A DNA stretch of 64,000 bases, from NCBI RefSeq assembly GCF_009371975.2, contig NZ_VIKT02000005.1, positions 1-64,000 of the forward strand, in the 5' to 3' direction. The notes beneath the pieces are model-generated. The model made no database searches. It was not told the DNA's origin and was given only the letters and a program-made list of their open reading frames with translations. Position 1 is the stretch's first letter. Every line of letters begins with the position of its first letter. Origin of the DNA: Microcella pacifica. Lineage in GTDB: Bacteria > Actinomycetota > Actinomycetes > Actinomycetales > Microbacteriaceae. The position numbers were made by a program, and so were the translations under genes. Of the stretch, positions 52,115 to 60,865 are shown piece by piece.

Positions 52115-52630
52115 CTGAGCCCGCGTCGGGGCGAGCGAGGCTGTGGCCGATGCCGCAGGCTCGAGCGGCAGCAGCACGGCCCGCTGCAGCCCGCCCAGGT
52201 AGAGCAGCGGCGAGACGTACTCGCCTGCGAGCCTCACGCCGAGGTGCACGCAGGTCCGCGCGCAGTGCCCGGGCAGCAGCGTGCCGATGGTCTCGCCGGC
52301 CTCGACACGGTCGCCCTCCCTCACGACCGGGTCGACAGGCTCGACCGTCACGAGCAGCGCTCCCGACCGGATCGTGACGAGCGGCCGATCGACGACGACC
52401 CCGGCGAAGTGCACGACGCCGCTCGTCGCCGCGCGCACCGGCACCCCGCTCGCGGTCGCAGCGAGGTCGGCCCCGCGGTGGCCGGCGCCGTAGGGGGTCG
52501 GGGGAGCGAGGAAGGGCCGCAGGACGACGCGCGGCCCCTCGACGGGCCACGTCCATGCCCCGGTGCCGCCCGGCGCGTGCCCGCCCGCCACCAGGAGCAC
52601 GGCGAGGACGCAGGCGAGCAGAGAGCGCAT
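52115..52630 (-). CDS. M23-family peptidoglycan peptidase, 3' end undefined
   Basis: ATG 52630 opens a signal peptide (MRSLLACVLAVLLVAGG), then a LytM/M23 domain with the zinc ligands in GHRGADLAA and CVHLGVRLAGEYVSPLLYLGG. The domain ends near 52170, as expected for short M23 enzymes that cut peptidoglycan cross-links. No in-frame stop follows: the frame stays open antisense through all of xerC to 50684. The left coordinate given is therefore arbitrary, set at the xerC end. A lost stop, a sequencing error or a genuinely overlapping protein are all possible. Confidence 0.7.
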
Positions 52631-52700
52631 GGGGGAAGAGTGGCCCGCGAGCGGGCATCCGGGCCCCTGCATCGCGCACCGGTGGATGACCGGGCGCCGG

Positions 52701-52729
52701 TGCGTGCCGTGGGGGAGCGGTGATATGCT
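52701..52729 (+). promoter_or_regulatory. Promoter of rpsB-tsf
   Basis: TGA-TATGCT (52721-52729) is an extended -10 box, with the -35 region at 52701-52706 (TGCGTG) 17 bases upstream and weak. The leader to ATG 52911 is about 175 bases. Confidence 0.55.
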
Positions 52730-52794
52730 GGCCATCGCAACCGGCTCGTTCGGTTGACTTCGCGTGCCCATCCACGGCGCACACCTCCCTCAGT

Positions 52795-52839
52795 CCCACT
52801 CGGGCCCCGCTAGCGCGGGGCGTGAACCGTGCGGGTGGG
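52795..52839 (+). promoter_or_regulatory. Structured leader of rpsB, possible S2 feedback element
   Basis: An inner hairpin CCCCGC-TAGC-GCGGGG (52805-52820) sits inside an outer stem CCCAC (52795-52799) with GTGGG (52835-52839), about 70 bases before the start codon. Ribosomal-protein operons are often controlled by the protein binding such a leader. No known family was matched, so this is a suggestion. Confidence 0.4.
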
Positions 52840-52910
52840 AGGCAGCGCCGGGCACCAGGGCTCTCGCCAACCGGTCAGAGAGCAACAACTGAGATCAAAG
52901 GAGTACGGCC

Positions 52911-54131
52911 ATGGCCGTCGTCACCATTCGCCAGCTGCTCGACAGCGGCGTGCACTTCGGGCACCAGACCCGCCGTTGGAACCCGAAAGTCAAGCGCTTC
53001 ATCCTCACCGAGCGCAGCGGCATCCACATCATCGACCTGCAGCAGTCGCTCGCCTACATCGACCAGGCCTACGACTTCGCGAAGGAGACGGTCGCCCACG
53101 GCGGCACCATCCTCTTCGTCGGCACCAAGAAGCAGGCGCAGGAGTCCATCGCCGAGCAGGCGACGCGCGTGGGCCAGCCCTACGTCAACCAGCGCTGGCT
53201 CGGTGGCCTCCTCACGAACTTCCAGACGGTCTCCAAGCGCCTCTCGCGCATGAAGGAGCTCGAGGAGATCGACTTCGACGACACGACGCAGGGCTTCACC
53301 AAGAAGGAGCTGCTCATCAAGAGCCGCGAGCTCAAGAAGCTGCACAAGTCGCTCGGCGGTATCCGCAACCTCACGAAGACGCCGAGCGCCATGTGGGTCG
53401 TCGACCCCAAGCGCGAGCACCTCGCGATCGACGAGGCCCGCAAGCTGGGCATCCCCGTCATCGGCATCCTCGACACGAATGCCGACCCCGACGAGCTCGC
53501 CTACCCGATCCCCGGCAACGACGACGCGATTCGCTCGGTCTCGCTACTGACGCGCATCATCGCGGATGCTGCTGCCGAGGGTCTCATCCAGCGCCACCAG
53601 AAGCCCGAGGCCGAGGGCAACGTCTCCGCCGTCGAGCCGCTCGCCGAGTGGGAGCGCGAGCTGCTCGAGCAGGGCAAGGACGAGTCGGGCGACGCGGCGA
53701 AGGCGGAGACGCCCGCCGGTCAGACCGAGGGCGTGGGTGCGACGGTCGAGGAGAACGACGCCGACGCGGCGGTCGCCACGACCGAGCCGACGACCGACGC
53801 CGAGCCGGAGCACGCCCCCGAGGCGCCCGCCGAGGCCGAGGCGAAGATCGAGGCCGAGGCTGCGCCCGACGAGAAGGAGCCGGCGGAGAAGAAGCCGGCC
53901 GCGAAGAAGGCGCCGGCCAAGAAGGCCCCTGCTGCCCCCAAGGCCGAGGCTGCCGCGAAGGACGACGCTCCCGCGAAGGGCGACGCCGCCGCCAAGGACG
54001 ACGCTCCCGCCAAGAAGGCTCCCGCCGCGAAGCCCGCGGCCAAGAAGCCGGCCGCCAAGAAGCCGGCCGCCAAGAAGCCGGCGGCCGAGAAGACCGATGC
54101 CGACGCTGCTGCGCCGGCCGACGAGAAGTAG
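52911..54131 (+). CDS. rpsB: 30S ribosomal protein S2 with long Lys/Ala/Pro C-terminal tail
   Basis: The first 250 residues are S2 ([42 protein letters not shown]-like [12 protein letters not shown]). S2 holds S1 and the platform of the 30S subunit. At 406 residues it is about 130 longer than usual. The tail first is acidic ([21 protein letters not shown]) and then becomes a series of KKPAAKK and APAKKAP repeats. AAAGGAG lies 7 bases before ATG 52911. It is followed by tsf after 12 bases. Confidence 0.96.
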   Translation: MAVVTIRQLLDSGVHFGHQTRRWNPKVKRFILTERSGIHIIDLQQSLAYIDQAYDFAKETVAHGGTILFVGTKKQAQESIAEQATRVGQPYVNQRWLGGLLTNFQTVSKRLSRMKELEEIDFDDTTQGFTKKELLIKSRELKKLHKSLGGIRNLTKTPSAMWVVDPKREHLAIDEARKLGIPVIGILDTNADPDELAYPIPGNDDAIRSVSLLTRIIADAAAEGLIQRHQKPEAEGNVSAVEPLAEWERELLEQGKDESGDAAKAETPAGQTEGVGATVEENDADAAVATTEPTTDAEPEHAPEAPAEAEAKIEAEAAPDEKEPAEKKPAAKKAPAKKAPAAPKAEAAAKDDAPAKGDAAAKDDAPAKKAPAAKPAAKKPAAKKPAAKKPAAEKTDADAAAPADEK

Positions 54132-54143
54132 AGGAGACCCTCC

Positions 54144-54971
54144 ATGGCCACTGTCAGCCTGGAAGACGTCAAGACCCTGCGTGAGCGCCTCGGCACCGGC
54201 ATGGTCGACACCAAGAACGCCCTCGTCGAAGCCGACGGCGACATGGAGAAGGCCGTTGAGATCCTGCGCCTGAAGGGCGCGAAGGGCAACGCGAAGCGTG
54301 CCGACCGCTCCACGAGCGAGGGCCTCATCGCCGCGCACGAGGCCGATGGCTACGCGGTGCTCATCGAGCTCGCGTGCGAGACCGACTTCGTCGCCAAGGG
54401 CGACAAGTTCGGCGCTCTAGGTGAGAAGGTTCTCGCCGCCGTGAGCGACGCTGGCGCCGCCACCCTCGAGGAGGCGCTCGCGGCCAAGGCCGGCGACCAC
54501 ACCGTCGCCGAGCTCATCGACGCCGAGGCCGCGATCATCGGCGAGAAGATGGAGTTGCGTCGCGTCGCCCGCGTCGACGGCTCCACGTTCGAGGTCTACC
54601 TGCACCGCACCAACAAGGACCTCCCGCCGCAGGTGGGCGTCGTCGTCTCCTACACGGGTGACGACGCGGAGACGGCGCGCGGCATCGCGCAGCACATTTC
54701 CTTCGCCGACCCGCAGTACCTCAGGCGCGACGACGTTCCGGCCGAGACGGTCGACAACGAGCGCCGCATCGTCGAGGAGATCAGCCGCAACGAGGGCAAG
54801 CCCGAGGCCGCTCTGCCGAAGATCGTCGAGGGCCGCGTCGGCGCCTTCTTCAAGCAGGTCGCCCTGCTCGAGCAGGACTACGCGCGCGACAACAAGCTGT
54901 CCGTCGCGCAGGTCGCGAAGGACGCCGGCATCACCGTGACGGGCTTCGCCCGCTTCAAGGTCGGCGCCTAG
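54144..54971 (+). CDS. tsf: Elongation factor Ts
   Basis: The 275-residue protein has the N-terminal UBA-like domain (SLEDVKTLRERLGTGMVDTKNALVEADGDMEKAVEILR) and the core with ELACETDFVAKGDKF. It exchanges GDP for GTP on EF-Tu. It is full length for the family and is preceded by AGAGGAG. A hairpin follows the stop at 54988-55033, ending the rpsB-tsf transcript. Confidence 0.97.
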   Translation: MATVSLEDVKTLRERLGTGMVDTKNALVEADGDMEKAVEILRLKGAKGNAKRADRSTSEGLIAAHEADGYAVLIELACETDFVAKGDKFGALGEKVLAAVSDAGAATLEEALAAKAGDHTVAELIDAEAAIIGEKMELRRVARVDGSTFEVYLHRTNKDLPPQVGVVVSYTGDDAETARGIAQHISFADPQYLRRDDVPAETVDNERRIVEEISRNEGKPEAALPKIVEGRVGAFFKQVALLEQDYARDNKLSVAQVAKDAGITVTGFARFKVGA

Positions 54972-54987
54972 CTTCACTGAGCGTCTG

Positions 54988-55033
54988 AAAGGGGCTTCGT
55001 TCATCGCCGTCGCGACGAACGGGGCCCCTTCTC
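54988..55033 (+). terminator. Hairpin after tsf
   Basis: AAGGGGC (54989-54995) pairs with GCCCCTT (55024-55030), and TTCGT (54996-55000) with ACGAA (55015-55019), leaving a small bulge. It is 17 bases past the tsf stop. Confidence 0.65.
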
Positions 55034-55093
55034 GTTGCCCGTCCGACCGATACTGTTGACTCGCACGACCCACGATCACCGAAGTGAGGCCCC

Positions 55094-55807
55094 ATGACCG
55101 CCGACCGTCGCCGCGTACTGCTCAAGCTCTCGGGTGAGGCGTTCGGCGCCGGATCCCTCGGGGTCAACCCCGATGTCGTGAGCGGCATCGCGCGCGAGAT
55201 CGCCGAGGCGGCGAAGGACGTCGAGGTCGCGGTCGTCGTGGGCGGCGGCAACTTCTTCCGCGGCGCCGAGCTCAGCCAGCGCGGCATGGACCGCGGCCGC
55301 GCCGACTACATGGGCATGCTCGGCACTGTCATGAACGCTCTCGCCCTGCAGGACTTCCTCGAGCAGGCCGGTGCGCCCGTGCGTGTGCAGTCGGCGATCC
55401 AGATGACGCAGGTTGCCGAGCCCTACATCCCGTTGCGTGCCGTGCGCCACCTCGAGAAGGGCCGCGTCGTCGTCTTCGGCGCGGGGGCGGGCCTGCCGTA
55501 CTTCTCGACCGACACCGTGGCCGCGCAACGCGCACTCGAGATCAAGGCCGTCGAGGTGCTCGTCGCCAAGAACGGCGTCGACGGCGTCTACAGCGCTGAC
55601 CCGCGCCACAACCCGGAAGCCCACAAGCTCGACAACATCACGTATCAGGACGCCCTCGTGAAGGGCCTCAAGGTCGTCGACTCGACCGCGTTCAGCCTGT
55701 GCATGGACAATGGCATGCCCATGGTCGTCTTCGGTATGGAGCCGGCGGGCAACGTCGCGCGCGCGATCCGCGGCGAGCAGATCGGCACGCGCGTCTCGAC
55801 GCGGTGA
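55094..55807 (+). CDS. pyrH: UMP kinase
   Basis: The 237-residue amino-acid-kinase-fold protein has [31 protein letters not shown] and [21 protein letters not shown]. It converts UMP to UDP in pyrimidine synthesis. The usual pyrH-frr pair is split here by a transporter gene. Its stop codon lies inside the first unit of a 25-base tandem repeat. Confidence 0.97.
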   Translation: MTADRRRVLLKLSGEAFGAGSLGVNPDVVSGIAREIAEAAKDVEVAVVVGGGNFFRGAELSQRGMDRGRADYMGMLGTVMNALALQDFLEQAGAPVRVQSAIQMTQVAEPYIPLRAVRHLEKGRVVVFGAGAGLPYFSTDTVAAQRALEIKAVEVLVAKNGVDGVYSADPRHNPEAHKLDNITYQDALVKGLKVVDSTAFSLCMDNGMPMVVFGMEPAGNVARAIRGEQIGTRVSTR

Positions 55808-55900
55808 GCGTCGGTCGTGTCTCGCGCGGTGAGCGTCGGTCGTGTCTCGCGCGGTGAGCGTCGGTGAAGGCTGACGCGGTGAGCGTCGACCGTGCCTGAC
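55801..55900 (+). repeat. Four 25-base tandem repeats joining pyrH and the next gene
   Basis: Units start at 55801, 55826, 55851 and 55876, each beginning GCGGTGAGCGTCG. The first two are identical; the third and fourth differ in their last 12 bases. The pyrH stop is in unit one and the transporter's GTG start is in unit four. The unit length is not a multiple of three. Confidence 0.92.
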
Positions 55901-56785
55901 GCGGGCATCGCAGCGCTCCTGATCGCCGGCGGCGCGGTCGCCCACGCCGCGTGGAACCTCGTCATCAAGGCGACGGGCGCATCCGGCCCCCACGTCGTGA
56001 CGCTCGCGGTCGCCGTGAGTGTGATCGCGCTCGCGCCGTTCGGCGTGCCCTCGCTGCTGCAGAGCGCGCCATCCGTTCCCGCCTGGCCGGCGATCGCTGC
56101 TGGCAGCGCCGTCCTCCACGTCGCCTACTTCCTGCTCCTGCAGCGCGGATACCGGCTCGCGGATGTCGGCGTCGTCTATCCGCTCGCGCGGGGCACGGGG
56201 CCGCTCTTGAGCGTGCTGGGTGCCGTGCTCTTGCTGGCTGAGCGCCCTGGCCCCGTCGTGCTCTCCGGTGCGGCGCTCGTCGTGGCGGGCGTGGTCGTCA
56301 TCGGCACGGCGGGCGCGCGGCGCCCCGCGAACGGCGAGGCGGGCGATGCGGCCGGCGCACGTCGGCGCACCGGTGTGCTCTACGGCCTCGCCGTGGGTGC
56401 CCTCATCGCCGCGTACACGCTGTGGGATGCGGCCGCCGTGACGACGCTCGCCTTCGAGCCCGTCGGCTACTTCTGGGCGAGCCTCGTCGGGCAGCTGCTC
56501 GTGTTCGCCGCGCTGTCGGCGCGGCGGCCGCGACTGCTGCTCGACGCCGCGCGGCGGCACGGGAGTGCCGCCGCTGCCATCGGCGTGCTCTCCCCGCTCG
56601 CCTATCTCGCGATCCTCGCCGCCTACGGCCTGGCGCCCGTCTCCGTCGTCGCTCCCGCGCGCGAGCTCAGCGTCGTGCTCGTGGCGTTCGCGGGGTGGCT
56701 CGTGTTCCGCGAGCCCCACCCCGTTCGCCGCGCGCTCGGCAGCGCCGTCGTGCTCGCGGGCGCGGCACTGCTCGCCGCGGGCTGA
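55892..56785 (+). CDS. EamA/DMT-superfamily transporter
   Basis: The 297-residue membrane protein has ten helices in two EamA halves ([20 protein letters not shown] in the first, [24 protein letters not shown] in the second). Members export metabolites or amino acids; the substrate is unknown. The GTG at 55892 lies inside the fourth unit of a tandem repeat, and other GTG codons recur every 25 bases upstream in changing frames, so the start is not fully certain. The gene interrupts the usual pyrH-frr order. Confidence 0.85.
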   Translation: MPDAGIAALLIAGGAVAHAAWNLVIKATGASGPHVVTLAVAVSVIALAPFGVPSLLQSAPSVPAWPAIAAGSAVLHVAYFLLLQRGYRLADVGVVYPLARGTGPLLSVLGAVLLLAERPGPVVLSGAALVVAGVVVIGTAGARRPANGEAGDAAGARRRTGVLYGLAVGALIAAYTLWDAAAVTTLAFEPVGYFWASLVGQLLVFAALSARRPRLLLDAARRHGSAAAAIGVLSPLAYLAILAAYGLAPVSVVAPARELSVVLVAFAGWLVFREPHPVRRALGSAVVLAGAALLAAG

Positions 56786-56882
56786 CCGGGCGGGGGCCGC
56801 TCGGCGGCGCGAGCCGCGCATCCCGACCGCCAGACGCCTCGCGGCCACTAGACTGGCCCTCGACCCACCGAAGGAGCCGCCC

Positions 56883-57437
56883 GTGATCGCCGACGTTCTC
56901 GCCGAAGCCGCAGACAAGATGACCAAGGCCGTCGAGGTCGCCAAGGAGGACTTCTCGACCGTCCGCACCGGTCGCGCGAACCCGCAGCTGTTCCAGAAGA
57001 TCCTCGTCGACTACTACGGTTCGCCGACGCCGCTCGCCCAGCTCGCGAGCCTGCAGAACCCCGAGGCGCGCACACTCATCATCACGCCGTACGACAAGAC
57101 GGCGCTCAAGGAGATCGAGCGCGCGATCGTGAACTTCCCGAACCTCGGTGCGAGCCCCAACAACGACGGCGAGATCATCCGCGTGACGATGCCGGAGCTC
57201 ACGGAGGAGCGCCGCAAGGAGTACGTGAAGATCGTCAAGGGCAAGGCGGAGGACTGCAAGGTCGCGATCCGCAACATCCGCCGCAAGGCGAAGGACGACC
57301 TCGACGCTCTCAAGAGCGAGGTCGGCGATGACGAGGTGGCGCGCGCCGAGAAGGATCTCGAGGCCCTCACGAAGAAGCACACCGACGCGGCCGACGAGGC
57401 TCTCAAGAAGAAGGAAGCCGAGCTCCTCGAGGTCTAG
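56883..57437 (+). CDS. frr: Ribosome recycling factor
   Basis: The 184-residue protein is full-length RRF ([68 protein letters not shown]). With EF-G it splits ribosomes after termination. AAGGAG lies 8 bases before GTG 56883, and TAGACT (56849-56854) gives it a promoter of its own. The cdsA ATG follows its stop without a gap. Confidence 0.97.
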   Translation: MIADVLAEAADKMTKAVEVAKEDFSTVRTGRANPQLFQKILVDYYGSPTPLAQLASLQNPEARTLIITPYDKTALKEIERAIVNFPNLGASPNNDGEIIRVTMPELTEERRKEYVKIVKGKAEDCKVAIRNIRRKAKDDLDALKSEVGDDEVARAEKDLEALTKKHTDAADEALKKKEAELLEV

Positions 57438-58463
57438 ATGCCCCCGGAGCCCGTCGAACCCACCCACGAGACCCCGGTGGAGGAGTCTGCCGAGCCGCAG
57501 CCTGCCGAGCCCCGGCGGCGCTTTCCGTTCGCGCGCCGCGGTCGTACGCGCGCCGACGTCGAGGCCGCCCTCCAGGACGTCGAGACGGCCCTGCACGACC
57601 TGGAATCGCGAGCACGCGAGATGGATGCCCGGGTGGAGGCCCGCGTCGGCCGCAACCTGCCCAAGGCCATCCTGTTCGGGTTGATCCTCGGTCTCGCCCT
57701 GCTGTTCAGTCTCATCGTCGTCAAAGAGATCTTCATGCTCTTTGGGGCGGCCCTCGTGGCCTTCACCGCCTACGAGCTCGCGAGCGCGCTGCGCTTCGCG
57801 GGGCGCGATGTGCCGCGCATCCCGCTCGTGATCGCCGCGGTGGGCGTCATCGTGCCCGCGTTCTACCTCGGGGCCGAGGGCCTGTGGTGGGCGATTCTCG
57901 CCGGTGTCGCGTTCGTGAGCCTGTGGCGGCTCGCCGAGCAGCTCATCCCCGCGCGGCGCACGGGCGCCGCCTCGCTGGGAACAGACCTCGGCGCGGGCAT
58001 CCTCGTGCTCGCCTACGTGGCACTTCTCGGCGGTTTCGCCGTCGTGATGGCCGGCCAGCCCGGCGGGCAGTGGTGGGTGCTCGCGTATCTCATCGTCGTC
58101 ATCAGCATCGACACGGGCGCGTACGCATCAGGGCTGCTGTTCGGCAAGCACCCCATGGCGCCGCGCATCAGCCCCAAGAAGACATGGGAGGGCTTCGCCG
58201 GCTCCGTCGTCGTGGCGATCGTCGCCTCGGTTCTGCTCGCGCTCTTCATGATCGGCATCGAGTGGTGGGTCGGCGTGCTGCTCGGCCTCGCACTCGTCGG
58301 GGCGGCGACGCTCGGCGACCTGACCGAGTCGCTCATCAAGCGCGATCTCGGCATCAAGGACATCTCGACGTGGCTGCCCGGCCACGGCGGGTTCCTCGAC
58401 CGGCTCGACTCGATCCTGCCGGCGACGGTCGTCGCGTACGTGTTCTTCGTCATCGTCGCCTGA
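57438..58463 (+). CDS. cdsA: Phosphatidate cytidylyltransferase
   Basis: The 341-residue membrane enzyme has a 70-residue cytoplasmic extension with a short coiled coil (VEAALQDVETALHDLESRAR), about eight helices, and the C-terminal CdsA signature SLIKRDLGIKDISTWLPGHGGFLDRLDS. It makes CDP-diacylglycerol from phosphatidate and CTP. The N-terminal extension is longer than in E. coli. Translation is coupled to frr, whose stop directly precedes its ATG. Confidence 0.95.
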   Translation: MPPEPVEPTHETPVEESAEPQPAEPRRRFPFARRGRTRADVEAALQDVETALHDLESRAREMDARVEARVGRNLPKAILFGLILGLALLFSLIVVKEIFMLFGAALVAFTAYELASALRFAGRDVPRIPLVIAAVGVIVPAFYLGAEGLWWAILAGVAFVSLWRLAEQLIPARRTGAASLGTDLGAGILVLAYVALLGGFAVVMAGQPGGQWWVLAYLIVVISIDTGAYASGLLFGKHPMAPRISPKKTWEGFAGSVVVAIVASVLLALFMIGIEWWVGVLLGLALVGAATLGDLTESLIKRDLGIKDISTWLPGHGGFLDRLDSILPATVVAYVFFVIVA

Positions 58464-58491
58464 GGCTCTCCGACTGGGGCAGAATGGTGAC

Positions 58492-59046
58492 GTGACCTCC
58501 ACGTTTCCCGCTCCGCGCCCGGGCAAGCCGGGCTACGACATCGACGAGGTCGAGCAGTTCCTCGAGGTGGCCCGCACCGCCTACGGGGCGGCACCGGGCA
58601 CCGACGGCTCGCTCACGAGCGACGACATCCGCCACACCGCCTTTCGCGTGCGCCGCCGCGGCGGGTACTCGGCCCGTCATGTGGATGCCGCTCTCGAGCG
58701 CCTCGAAGAAGCCTTCGCCGCACGGGAGCGCGAGCGGGCGATCGCCGAGCTCGGCCAGGAGGCGTACGACGCCGAGTCGCGCACGACGGCGCAAGACATC
58801 ATCGATCGGCTCGCACGGCCGGAGGGTCGGCGGTTCCGCCGCGTGAACGCCCTCTCGCGCGGCTACCGCGCGAGCGACGTGGACGCCTTCATGGACCGGG
58901 TCAGCAGATACTTCCAGGAGGGCGCCCCGCTCACGGTGGAGAACGTGCGCACGATCGCCTTCCGCCCCGCCTTCCGCGGGTACGACGAGACGCAGGTCGA
59001 CCTGCTGCTCGACACGACGATCCGGCTCATGCTGGCCGTCCGCTGA
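58492..59046 (+). CDS. DivIVA-motif protein with four short repeats
   Basis: The 184-residue protein has four copies of the DivIVA N-terminal pattern FxxxxxGYxxxxVDxxL: at about 5-26 (GKPGYDIDEVEQFL), 47-70 (RRGGYSARHVDAAL), 110-135 (LSRGYRASDVDAFM) and 150-180 (FRGYDETQVDLLL). DivIVA proteins use this motif to sense membrane curvature at poles and septa. There is no long coiled coil. CAGAAT (58480-58485) is 6 bases before GTG 58492. It follows cdsA by 28 bases. Confidence 0.82.
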   Translation: MTSTFPAPRPGKPGYDIDEVEQFLEVARTAYGAAPGTDGSLTSDDIRHTAFRVRRRGGYSARHVDAALERLEEAFAARERERAIAELGQEAYDAESRTTAQDIIDRLARPEGRRFRRVNALSRGYRASDVDAFMDRVSRYFQEGAPLTVENVRTIAFRPAFRGYDETQVDLLLDTTIRLMLAVR

Positions 59047-59068
59047 GCCACCCCTCGGCTCCACGGGC

Positions 59069-59074
59069 TAGAAT
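59069..59074 (+). promoter_or_regulatory. -10 box (TAGAAT) of the lytic transglycosylase-like gene
   Basis: TAGAAT, close to consensus, lies 8 bases before GTG 59083 with no ribosome site between. Confidence 0.6.
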
Positions 59075-59082
59075 GGCGCCCC

Positions 59083-59751
59083 GTGGGTAGGCATGCAGCG
59101 ACAAAGGCGCGCCCCACCGCGTCGAGTCGACCCGGTGAGGGCGCCGTCGACCATGCCCGAACCACGGCCCGCACTACGCCGGGAGTGCCGACGATCGAGC
59201 GCCACGTGCGCTCCTCCTGGTCGCTGCCCCTCTTCGCCTCCGTCGCGAGTCTCGCCTTCGTTCTCGCGGCCGTGACCGACCCCACTCCGAGCCTGAGCCT
59301 CGTAGCCGAGCAAACGGAGGCGCCCGCCGCGCCCGACGTTCAGACCTTCGTCGCCTCCCCCGATCACGAGATCTCGGCCGATCGCGGGGAGTGGACCACG
59401 AGCCGCGTCGTCACCTACGGCGTCGCCCCCGCTGCGGGCACGCCCGACCCCGGCACGGCGCAGGGGATCGCCGCAGACATGGTCGCGGCGCGCGGCTGGA
59501 GCAGTGCGGAGTTCGACTGCCTCGTCGCCCTCTGGAACAAGGAGTCGGGCTGGAACGTCTACGCGCACAACGCCAGCTCGGGGGCCTACGGCATTCCCCA
59601 GGCGCTCCCCGGCAACAAGATGGCGAGTGCGGGCTCCGACTGGGCGACGAACCCCCGCACGCAGATCATGTGGGGTCTCGGCTACATCGAGGCGCGCTAC
59701 GGCACGCCGTGCGGTGCGTGGGCGACGAGCCAGCGCATCGGCTGGTACTAG
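59083..59751 (+). CDS. Exported lytic transglycosylase-like protein
   Basis: The 222-residue protein has a long Arg/Thr-rich N terminus, one membrane/signal segment (about 46-66), a linker and a C-terminal lysozyme-fold domain: FDCLVALWNKESGWNVYAHN with the catalytic Glu, SSGAYGIPQALPGNKMASAG and WGLGYIEARYGTPCGAW. This matches actinobacterial transglycosylase SLT-like proteins that cleave peptidoglycan. The stop TAG also forms the first bases of the next gene's -10 box. Confidence 0.87.
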   Translation: MGRHAATKARPTASSRPGEGAVDHARTTARTTPGVPTIERHVRSSWSLPLFASVASLAFVLAAVTDPTPSLSLVAEQTEAPAAPDVQTFVASPDHEISADRGEWTTSRVVTYGVAPAAGTPDPGTAQGIAADMVAARGWSSAEFDCLVALWNKESGWNVYAHNASSGAYGIPQALPGNKMASAGSDWATNPRTQIMWGLGYIEARYGTPCGAWATSQRIGWY

Positions 59752-59762
59752 GCTCCCTCGGT

Positions 59763-60062
59763 ATGCCCCGCAGCAACCGATCGCGTCGCCGTCGCGCCGC
59801 GGAGGAGCCGTCGGAGCTCGATCTCGAGCGCATCCTGCTCGGCATGCGGCGCACCGAGGCGAAGCGCTCGGGCACTTGGAACGTGCAACCGGTCGGGGCC
59901 GCGGCCGCGCAGAAGGTCTACACCTGCCCGGGCTGCGGGGCCGAGGTGCCGGCGGGTGTCGCGCACGTCGTCACGTGGCGTGCCGATGGCCTCATGGGGG
60001 AGCAGGCAGACCTCGCCGCACGGCGTCACTGGCACTCCCGCTGCTGGCAGATCGAGCCGTGA
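59763..60062 (+). CDS. Small zinc-ribbon-like protein of unknown function
   Basis: The 99-residue protein has a very basic N terminus (MPRSNRSRRRR), a helix (ELDLERILLGMRRTE), then a YTCPGCGAEVPAG knuckle and HWHSRCW near the end, which together could bind zinc. Similar small proteins are conserved in Microbacteriaceae without a known role. TAGGCT (59749-59754) is 8 bases upstream of ATG 59763. Confidence 0.82.
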   Translation: MPRSNRSRRRRAAEEPSELDLERILLGMRRTEAKRSGTWNVQPVGAAAAQKVYTCPGCGAEVPAGVAHVVTWRADGLMGEQADLAARRHWHSRCWQIEP

Positions 60063-60072
60063 CCCGCACCAC

Positions 60073-60135
60073 TGATGACGTCACGAGCACCGCTGATGAC
60101 GTCACGCGCACCGCTGACGACGAGGATCGAGAGGA
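60073..60135 (+). repeat. Three 21-base direct repeats upstream of the hydrolase start
   Basis: Units begin at 60073, 60094 and 60115. The first two contain CTGATGACGTCACG with the palindrome TGACGTCA (60077-60084 and 60098-60105); the third is diverged. The 21-base period keeps the frame (DDVTST / DDVTRT), so it could be a coding repeat if the hydrolase starts at 60059. Confidence 0.75.
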
Positions 60136-60142
60136 CGCGACC

Positions 60143-60856
60143 GTGAGCGAACTGATTCGGGGCGGTACGGTGCTGCCCGCCCGGCGCGAGGAGATCGAGC
60201 TGCACACGGCCGACGGGCTCACGCTCGTGGGCGAGCTGGCGCTGCCGGAGGAGGCCGAGCCGGTCGCGACGCTCGTGTGCCTGCACCCGCTGCCCACGGC
60301 GGGTGGGTTCATGGATTCGCACGTGCTGCGCAAGGCGGCGGCCCGCCTGCCGGCGATGGCGGATCTCGCCGTGCTACGCTTCAACTTTCGCGGGGTGTCC
60401 TCGCCGCGCGGCACCTCGGAGGGCGACTTCGGGCACGGCGAGGCCGAAGCCGATGACCTCGCCGCCGCGATGGCCTTCGTGCGCGAGCGCGGCCTGCCCG
60501 CGCCGTGGCTGCTCGGCTGGTCGTTCGGCACCGAGGTCGCGCTCAAGCACGGTCTCGAGCACGAGATCGATGGAGCGATCCTGCTCTCGCCTCCGCTGCA
60601 TCGTGCGAGCGAGGAGGAGGTCGCCGCGTGGGCCGATGCGGGCCCGCGCCTCGTCGTCGTGGTACCCGAGCTCGACGACTACCTGCGGCCGCCCGAGGCC
60701 GAGGAGAGGTTCGCCTCCGTGCCGGAGAAGGAGTTCGTCGCCGTCGAGGGCGGCAAGCACCTCTGGGTCGGCGAGGCGCAGACCGCGCGGGTGCTGAGCG
60801 AGATCGTGGCGCGGCTCAACCCCGGTGTGCTGCCGCTGCCCACCCACTGGCCGTAG
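60143..60856 (+). CDS. Alpha/beta hydrolase
   Basis: The 237-residue protein has the alpha/beta hydrolase layout: TLVCLHPLPTAGG for the oxyanion strand, VLRFNFRGVSSPRGTSEG, the nucleophile elbow GWSFGTE with serine in G-x-S-x-G form, and the C-terminal histidine in GGKHLWVG. It resembles short esterase/dienelactone-hydrolase-like proteins of unknown substrate. GTG 60143 has GAGAGG 8 bases upstream. An in-frame GTG at 60059 overlaps the previous stop (GTGA) and would add 28 residues with an acidic repeat. Confidence 0.85.
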   Translation: MSELIRGGTVLPARREEIELHTADGLTLVGELALPEEAEPVATLVCLHPLPTAGGFMDSHVLRKAAARLPAMADLAVLRFNFRGVSSPRGTSEGDFGHGEAEADDLAAAMAFVRERGLPAPWLLGWSFGTEVALKHGLEHEIDGAILLSPPLHRASEEEVAAWADAGPRLVVVVPELDDYLRPPEAEERFASVPEKEFVAVEGGKHLWVGEAQTARVLSEIVARLNPGVLPLPTHWP

Positions 60857-60865
60857 GCCCCACCG

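Noticed and set aside
55801-55900. A possible CRISPR array
   Set aside because: The units are contiguous 25-base tandem repeats without spacers, and no cas gene is near.
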